DNA of 64,000 nucleotides, taken from Whitmania pigra (taxonomy: Eukaryota; Annelida; Clitellata; Hirudinida; Haemopidae). The translations under genes were made by a program, and so were the position numbers. Numbering within the stretch: the stretch's first letter is position 1; the number at the start of each line of letters is the position of its first letter. The notes below the pieces were generated by a model that saw only the letters and a program-made list of their open reading frames with translations, did not search any database and was not told the DNA's origin. Below, one piece after another: positions 56,744 through 64,000 of the stretch. The stretch is taken from positions 621,001 to 685,000 of the forward strand of contig JAJTWR010000260.1 of assembly GCA_021613335.1 (NCBI GenBank). The letters are read 5' to 3'.

Positions 56744-59700
56744 ATGGAAGACAAGATAACCGAGCTCTCGTCACCTTCTAGCGGGAGTCGCAGAAGGATG
56801 CACATTTCTCACCAGGACTCCACCCAAACTGGAACGACTTCTCCTCCGTTCTTTCCAGCTCCTCAAACGTCAACTCCGACAGCGAAGCACATGACGAGGC
56901 GACCCCATCACAGCGGTGGAAGCAAACTCAGCGGAATTTGGAGGCCGCCATTCGAGCGTACCTGGTCGGTTCCCGAGCAGTATGCTACCACCAACACGAG
57001 TTCTCCTGTCAGCAAAGGAAGCAGCAGGTCTTCCATCGAGCAGGTCATTTCAAGGGAAGAAGCTGCGATGTTGGCAGGTAGGAAATACGCGGGTGGTCAG
57101 CAGGTGGTCATCGAAGCTCCCTTGCATTCCTTGCTGAAGATGCCCTCCGTAGACCGAGGTTCGAAAGATCATATCAACAAAAACATGTTCTCAGCACTCA
57201 AAGAGGACGTGAAATACTTGGATGACCCGCTGGTCGACCTTTCCTTCTCCCCTCCCCCCAGTACGGTCTATCCTATTCAGCCGCCTTCCTATTTCCAAAT
57301 TCATCCGGAGTTTGGAAAGGGGGCTTTTCATCCCACGACAGCGATTGCAGGGAACATCTACTCTAATCCGAGTCACTTTTCCAGCCAGCAAAAGTTTCAG
57401 TCGCTTGCGGGAACTCCGGTCGAAGTAAAACTATCCAGTTGTGGCAGTCCCGTGCAGTTTTGCCCCTTAAACGCGAGCAACCAGGTTGGAGGTAGCGCTG
57501 GTGGAATTGGATCAAAAAACATCAGACACAGAATCGCCGATCTGAATCACAGGCAGGCACCCTGCTGCAACACCCAGCCAAACTCTCCAACATCTACTAG
57601 ACAGAAAAGCATCTTTGGAAGGTTTTTTCTTATTCGTAGAATTTTTTTGCAAATTTCTTCCCGAGTTTGGAAATATTTTGAATTTCAGAATTCGACGTTT
57701 TCCAAGCTTGAAATTGCAACGACACACTCCAGTGACGTCATCTGGAACTATGAACAGAGGAACATCCATCCAACAACCTCTGTTGCTCAAGAACAACAAT
57801 CTCCAACAGGCTCGAAAAATCAAGCACAGGTTGCGATACAAAAATATCTTTTGAATATCTTCTTAACAACTTCAAAATATCCTTAAAATGTCTTCTGAAT
57901 ATCTTTAAAATATGTTTTGAATGTCTTTTTAGTAATTTATAAAATCTTCAAAATATCTTACAAATTTTGTAAAATATCTTGGGAATATCTTCTAAGTTTG
58001 TTGCTCAAACAAGAGTGATCATCGAGTGAGATGAATGGCTGCAAAGAGCCTCGTCAAATGTCAAGAGAAATATCAAGTAATGTAATATCAATGTCAAGGG
58101 TAATCCAACTAAAACTTTGTAACTTTGACCTTGAATTGTTCAGTAGACGCTTTTTGTTAAAAGTAATAATTCAGCTTAATAATTCATCGGTCTCGGAACA
58201 ATTTCAACGTCAAACGTTTTCCAGATCCACACCTACACTCCCCGAGGGAGCCATCGGTCCGACCATCACGGTGACCACACATTCGGAGGACGAGTTGAAC
58301 AGAAACCAAGGACTTTCCCACGACAGAGTGAAACCAACATTTGCTTTCAACAGCGTCGTTCATTTGGGTGACGATGCCAGTTTGTACGGAACACCGAAAG
58401 AGCAGACTTCACCACCGCCCGGTGGAGCGATCAACGGAGGAGATCACTTTAAATTCAACAACAACACCAACGCCAGCAACAGCAACGTCAACGTCAACAA
58501 CACGACTTCAACCAGCAACTACCTTCGTGATCAAATCATTTCCTTCTTTCAACCTTCCGACAACAAACTGGCCATGAAGCTCTTTGGCAACAAGAACGCC
58601 CTCATGAAGGAAAAGATGCGCCAAAAGGCTGCAGGAAATTGGGTCATTCACCCGTGCAGTAACTTCAGGTTGGACGTTCTCGAAGTGTTTTTATTTGCTT
58701 CTTTTTAATTAAGATTTCAGCGCTTTCTTCAGTGCGATAATTATAATATGCGATAAGATAATTCTTGCTTTGTTTGCTGAGTTTCATTTCCATCGTCAAT
58801 GGAACGTCTCGACCTAAAATGACGAATTTCTCGAAGGTTTCTTCGAGTGAGTTTCATTTTCTTTCCAACGAGTTTCAGGAGCCACCACGATGCATGTGCA
58901 TGCGAACCTCGCATATCTCATGCATGCCATGCAAGTCAGTGGCTGAGAAAAGCTTTTTGCAAGACAATAATCACATGGAAGATTCATCATCACAGGTGGA
59001 TTCATTGCTCGTTCGTAGTTCTTCAGATTTCATTCGCCGACGAGAAATGGCCGGAATGTTGTCCAACGATGACATTTGTATGCAGAGCATGAGATGCTTG
59101 ACTGCTCTGCACTCCTTAAAGACTATTAAAAGTGGCATAAAAGGCTTGTACGCCTCATTACTTCTCAGCATTCAGAATCCAAAATGACTCATCGAAATTT
59201 TTGTAAAAACCTGGTTTCGATTTGATGAAGCTTCATTTGATGCCAGAGGAAAAAAATTGATGGACAAAACAGGAATTTTTTCCTTCAAAGGAAACAACGC
59301 CATTAAATTTTATGCACGTTTCCATGGTTACCGGGTTCTTGAGTTCATTCGCGAGGCGGTCATTCCTTCCAGTTGAAATTTCATTCACGATTTCGCACGT
59401 TGAGAAAAGAAAATATGAGGTGGACTTTCGTTTTGCATTTTTATCTCAAGTGTCATCTTCGTGGAAATGGAATTAAAATGACGATCACGGTGATGATGAT
59501 GCAGGCTGGGTTTCGAACACGACACATTACGACTGTTGCCATTACAGCCGTATGCAGGCACGTAACCCACTCAGCTAAATTGCATGCCTAAATACACTCA
59601 ATGCACTCGATGGATATACCTGGCAAACACTTTTTTTAAACAATATATTTGTTTCATCATCTTGAACTCTTGCAACCTCAAACACCTAAATTGATTTTTT

Positions 59701-62700
59701 AGCACTACGAAGATAATCCTCATCTCAGCCTATAAATATGAATGTGTAAATGTGAATGTTACGTTCATAAATGACATGCAGACGATGGAAAAGGATGGTT
59801 TGAAGAATAAGAAACGAGGAATTAAAATTTTATTATTTATTTATTTATTTATTATTTATCTTATAAGTTAACAGAAGACAAAAGACAAACAAGAAATTTG
59901 AGACATGAAACGAGAGTTGACTTGAAGAATATCAATTGTCAGAAAGAAAAGTCGTAATTGTGTTGTGAACGAAACGATGTAATTACGAAGAGTTCAAATT
60001 GTAATTACACGTTTATTGAACAAGTATTTGGTTTTACACAAACAAGTTCGCTTAAGTTTAAACTGATGAATAAGAGACAAGATGAATATTGGTTTGTTGA
60101 GGTCTGTTGATATTAGGTTATTGATTATCTTGTACAGTAAACAGGGTCAATTAATCAGCTAATTCAAGTGATTTGAGTTTCATTGCTTTGAGACGATCAC
60201 GTCACCTTAGCTGTTCTACTGCTACCGCCTTGGTAAATTTCTTTTGAATCTTCTCATTAATTTCAATCAAGTACTTGTGGCGAGGGTTCCAGACTTGACA
60301 GCTACACTTAAGAAGTAACTGACATATAATTATACACAGAAAGAAGTAAGAAGGTAAGAAGATTCTTGAACCTAGAGGTAAATGGGTTGAGAATGAGTAG
60401 TTATGGGACTGCAGCATTGGTGAGGCTGTCAATATGAAGCCGACACCTTTAGTTCTAATCTGTTACGACACCAAGATCTCTGGTTTTGTCAAATTGTGAG
60501 CGGGATTGTACCTTGTGGTATTGGTGTGAGCAGTGTCCATTCCCTGTTATTAAAATTTAACAAAAAACATATAATCATCACGAACTCCGATCAAAGTCGG
60601 AGAAGCAGTGAGTGACAGAACATTTGCACTAATATATTTATTAATTATTAGTTATTAATTAATTAATTATGAAGAGTTAATTAATTAATTAACTTCATTA
60701 ATGGAACTCAAAGTGACGGACGAAAGCAATTAAGTCCTGTTTGAAATTCAGGCCAGTTGCAATCATTTTCAATTCATTACACCTGTCTGTGAACATTCAC
60801 CTGACTTGGAATTGAATATTTCACTTATGAATGAATTCCTCCATTTTAGATAATTTTAGATAATAAATGTAGTTTGACTATTTTAAAAAAAGTAACACTA
60901 ATGATAATACTTTTGTATTAGTATGATTGCATTGCTATCTTTAGTGAGTGTTTTCACCTGTGAGAGGTCAAGTAGGGTCAAGGAGGAGGTCATGTCGATG
61001 AACTGAAAGTAAAAACAAATAATTTAGCACTTGAAATGTCGTAAGCATTGAAGCTAATAAAAACAGCAGCAGAAGCAACAACAACAAGGCAGATAAGAAT
61101 GGTTTGCCTCACACATTCGAAGCACAACTTAATTAAAAGGAAAACGAGAGTCTATAAAAAGAATGGCATATTTCCAGGAAACTTTCAAAGCTGACTGTTC
61201 GATGTCTGGGGTTAATGAAGGCAACGCGGGTAATTGGCTGACGATAACATAAACAACGCTCATTCGTAACCATGGAGAGATCGATATGACGGTGATGATG
61301 ACGATAATGACGATGACGACGACGACGATGGTGCTAATGATGTTAAAGACTGCGAAAAATTCTCTGATTACCCTGCGAACCATTTTATGACTTTATGACG
61401 GGTTCATAGAATGCCTGAAGATAAAGATTGCTTCCTTTCTTATTATCTCAGATGCAATCAAAAGATTCATTTGCAAATTAGTAGTTTTAAATAAAAAAAA
61501 AAAATTGACGCATGCAATAAAAATGTATTTAACTCTTATAAAGCATGTATAACAGCATCGGCAAGGGATGCCTTGTTATTTACTTTAAAAATGTATCACC
61601 TTTTGGACAAATAAATTCAATTATCCGAGGAAATTAACAACTCCTGAAATTCTATTTGTTACCGAAAGTCAATTGAAATTGTTAACATTTTAGAAAATAT
61701 TTTTGTTTCACAATAAATTAGAGAAGTTAAGAGTTTAAAACTCTTTAATACAGCAAAATAATTGTTTAGATTCTACTGGGACCTGTTCATGTTGGTGCTT
61801 CTGATCGCCAACCTGATCATCCTTCCCGTGGCCATCTCCTTCTTCAACGATGATCTGAGCACGAAATGGATCGTCTTCAACGGTCTCTCAGACACAGTCT
61901 TTCTTCTCGACCTCATCATCAACTTCAGGACAGGTTCGTTGCTTCTTTGCGATGTTTTCGTTTAATTCCATTCATTACTTTCCGGCCAACTGTTGTCCAG
62001 AAAGACCATAAAAGCCGATGTTCTGGCGGGAGTGCTCGTAAAGCTTTCTTGTGCTTCATTTATTTCGTACGCGAAGAAAAATTCGTAATTTTCGAAATAT
62101 TTTAGACTTTCTTACTCAAACATTCTTTAATATGATTCTTCTTGAATTTCTGTCCTGATTATTACTAGATCGGGCAATCATTAGGCAGGTCGTAAATCAT
62201 CTCAAATGTTTTGGTATTCACAGCACATGACCGCTCTCATCAGCACGTCATTTAATGTCACTTCCTGAAGGAAACGTTTGCCGACCGAATGTGAATCTGA
62301 ATTTCTCTGAACCCAGAGAGCGAAGAAAAAGCAGACATTTTATTATTTTCTAAGAAACCACAATGGCAGGTTGTGGCGAATAATTTATTCGGAATAAACA
62401 TAAAAATTGTTAATATAATTTGCAACCAATCAAAAATAACGATTCGGTCCTTGGAATGTCGATATCGCTTAAGATGAATGGAACGCTGTCATGTTTTCCA
62501 ACCTGGTTTTCTGGTTTGTGTCGTTACCGATGTCCTTGGGAATAAGCGCTAGATAAATGCATCATTTCACACGCACACAACACACACACACACATACTTT
62601 CCTTGGGGTGTCGCATATATCAATTCCAAACGACAAAACTCTTATCAAGAAAAAACACTGAAATTTTTTTCAAAAAGAAAATTTTCAAAAATAAATGTGT

Positions 62701-63795
62701 TTTTTTTTTAGCAATAACTTCGATAAATTACCTAAAAATTATTTGACGGATGCATCTTGAAATTCACTCATGAATCAAGAAAGAATTAATAATTTCGAGT
62801 GATTAAATTTAATATCTCAAACGAATTTCAATTTCTGAACTTCTATTTATATTATGAGTTTATTAATTTGTAAATATTTCAGAGTTTAAATATATATATA
62901 ATGATATTATCAAAGAAATATAATATAATATAATATAATATAATATAATATAATATAATATAATATAATATAATATAATATAATATAATATAATGTAATG
63001 TAATGTAATGTAATGTAATGTAATGTAATGTAATGTAATGTAATGTAATGTAATGTAATGTAATGTAATGTAATGTGATGTGATGTGATGTGATGTGATG
63101 TAATGTAATGTAATGTAATGTAATGTAATGTAATGTAATGTAATGTAATGTAATGTAATGTAATGTAATGTAATGTAATGTAATGTAATGTCATGTCATG
63201 TAATGTCATGTAATGTAATGTCATGTCATGTCATGTCATGTCATGCAATGCAATGCAATGCAATGCAATGCAATGCAATGCAATGCAATGCAATGCAATG
63301 CAATGCAATGCAATGCAATGCAATGCAATGCAATGCAATGTAATGTAATGTAATGTCATGTCATGTCATGTCATGTCATGTCATGTCATGTCATGTCATG
63401 TCATGTCATGTCATGTCATGTCATGTCATGTCATGTAATGTAATGTAATGTAATGTAATGTAATATAATATAATATAATATAATATAATATAATATAATA
63501 TAATATAATATAATATAATATAATATATATAATATAATATAATAAATATAATATAATATAATATATATAATATAATAACAATATAAGTACTAATTTAATT
63601 GTTCTTAAAAATGCTAGCTAATTTCAGGCATCATAGCGGACAACTTTGCAGACGACATAATCCTGGAGCCGAGGGAGATCGCCAAACATTACCTGAAGAC
63701 GTGGTTCTTCTTGGACCTCATCAGCTCCATCCCACTGGACTACATCATCCTCCTCTTTTCTCCAGATGCGAACATCACACAACTCATCCATGCCG
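56744..63795 (+). CDS. HCN: HCN (Ih) hyperpolarization-activated channel, 5' half
   Basis: Five exons: 56744-57621, 57689-57829, 58225-58668, 61770-61933, 63628-63795; the gene continues past the right edge. Phases agree throughout (AG|A, AG|A, AG|A, G|GC). The first roughly 440 residues are Ser/Pro/Asn-rich and disordered, then [20 protein letters not shown] and [18 protein letters not shown]: the HCN domain and S1 start (vertebrate: [21 protein letters not shown]...WIIHPYSDFRFYWDL). S1, the extracellular loop, and S2 ([16 protein letters not shown]) follow, then [30 protein letters not shown] (S3). The S4 sensor, GYG pore and cyclic-nucleotide-binding domain lie outside. Role by family: cation channel of pacemaker current, opened by hyperpolarization and cAMP. 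Start chosen by the stop one codon upstream. Confidence 0.97.
57840..57995. repeat. Degenerate short tandem repeat in HCN intron 2
   Basis: Repeated AAAATATCTT / GAATATCTT words with about 20-bp spacing, imperfect. Confidence 0.6.
59495..59592 (-). mobile_element. tRNA-derived SINE head with ATC tail
   Basis: On the minus strand: TTTAGCTGAGTGGGTTACGT (box A TAGCTGAGTGG), then GTGTTCGAAACCC (box B) at normal tRNA spacing, then CAGCCTGCATCATCATCACC. No usable anticodon arm was assigned. It lies in intron 3 of HCN. The element body is very short (about 100 bp). Confidence 0.7.
60199..60312 (-). pseudogene. CR1/Jockey-type LINE fragment
   Basis: Minus strand reads [20 protein letters not shown] then KKFTKAV, matching SSPVWNPHKKLLIDRIEKIQ and KRYTKAI of the LINE at 43-44.7 kb. 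Within HCN intron 3; the rest of the intron (58669-61769) shows small AT-rich repeats and GAT runs only. Confidence 0.75.
62917..63580. repeat. Block-structured pentanucleotide array, about 660 bp
   Basis: In HCN intron 4, 48 bp before exon 5. Homogeneous blocks in order: TAATA, TAATG, TGATG, TAATG, mixed TCATG/TAATG, CAATG, TAATG, TCATG, TAATG, TAATA, then imperfect TA-rich units. Every variant differs from TAATG by one base. Confidence 0.97.
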
Positions 63796-64000
63796 GTAAT
63801 TTCCTTAACTCTTTTTTTTTTTTGAGACAATCATTCATCTCAGCTTGCCTCCATGAATACGTGAGCACGTTTCTTAAGGCCATTGTCGTCAGTGTGTTTG
63901 TTTCAATTTCAAGGTCAGTCGTGACGAGGAGAGAATTTCAAGTGATTGACAGTTGATGAGGACGGCGTCTGTTGGACGATATTTCTCTGCGAATTTAATA

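Noticed and set aside
58765..59187. 140-codon frame in HCN intron 3
   Set aside because: No recognisable domain, no ORF-flanking splice signals that fit the HCN phase, and low-complexity composition; treated as chance.
62910..63224. 104-codon minus-strand frame of Ile-Thr-Leu-His-Tyr repeats
   Set aside because: A product of the pentanucleotide array inside the HCN intron.

Overview
This is animal nuclear DNA: AT-rich, intron-bearing genes spaced among many transposable-element relics and long microsatellites. The W-X6-W-amide neuropeptide precursor (myoinhibitory peptide / allatostatin-B type) is a family known from protostomes, so I infer a protostome invertebrate. The species cannot be named from this window.

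Layout, left to right. The first exons of proteasome beta-2 (PSMB7, minus) run off the left edge. They are followed by hAT-like termini, a GC-rich repeat island, a DUF4806 fragment and FAM32A (both minus), and Helitron and LINE relics. From 4.5 to 20.4 kb two tandem plus-strand genes of the M13 (neprilysin/ECE) family sit head to tail. The first assembles in frame into a 751-residue peptidase with all catalytic motifs. The second is a diverged paralogue with the same intron phases; it ends inside the exon that should encode HExxH and looks catalytically dead. CDC20/fizzy (minus) converges on it. The neuropeptide gene (minus, 27.5-28.1 kb) may have a TATA promoter and a non-coding first exon about 3.4 kb upstream. 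ATP synthase subunit alpha (ATP5F1A, plus) is complete in nine exons at 37.3-39.6 kb.

From 40.5 to 45.2 kb is a nest of transposons: two Tc1/mariner elements with recognisable inverted repeats, one carrying a MITE with an 8-bp target duplication and a retroposon 3' end, the other split by a 5'-truncated CR1/Jockey-type LINE. At 46.3 kb a short ORF resembles the Rae1-binding GLEBS segment of Nup98. From 47.7 to 54 kb the DNA is mostly tandem repeats, including about 0.7 kb of CATC. A degenerate L2-like LINE (minus, 54.1-56.1 kb) ends in an ATT tail. From 56.7 kb to the right edge is the 5' half of an HCN (Ih) channel gene; one intron holds a 660-bp block-structured pentanucleotide array.

The cellular genes are a mix of housekeeping (proteasome, splicing-associated FAM32A, CDC20, ATP synthase) and neural or membrane functions (neuropeptide, neprilysin, HCN). 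Neprilysins can degrade amidated neuropeptides, but a functional link between the M13 pair and the nearby peptide gene is only a guess. Exon coordinates were assembled by eye from splice sites, reading phase and remembered family motifs; no alignment was run.
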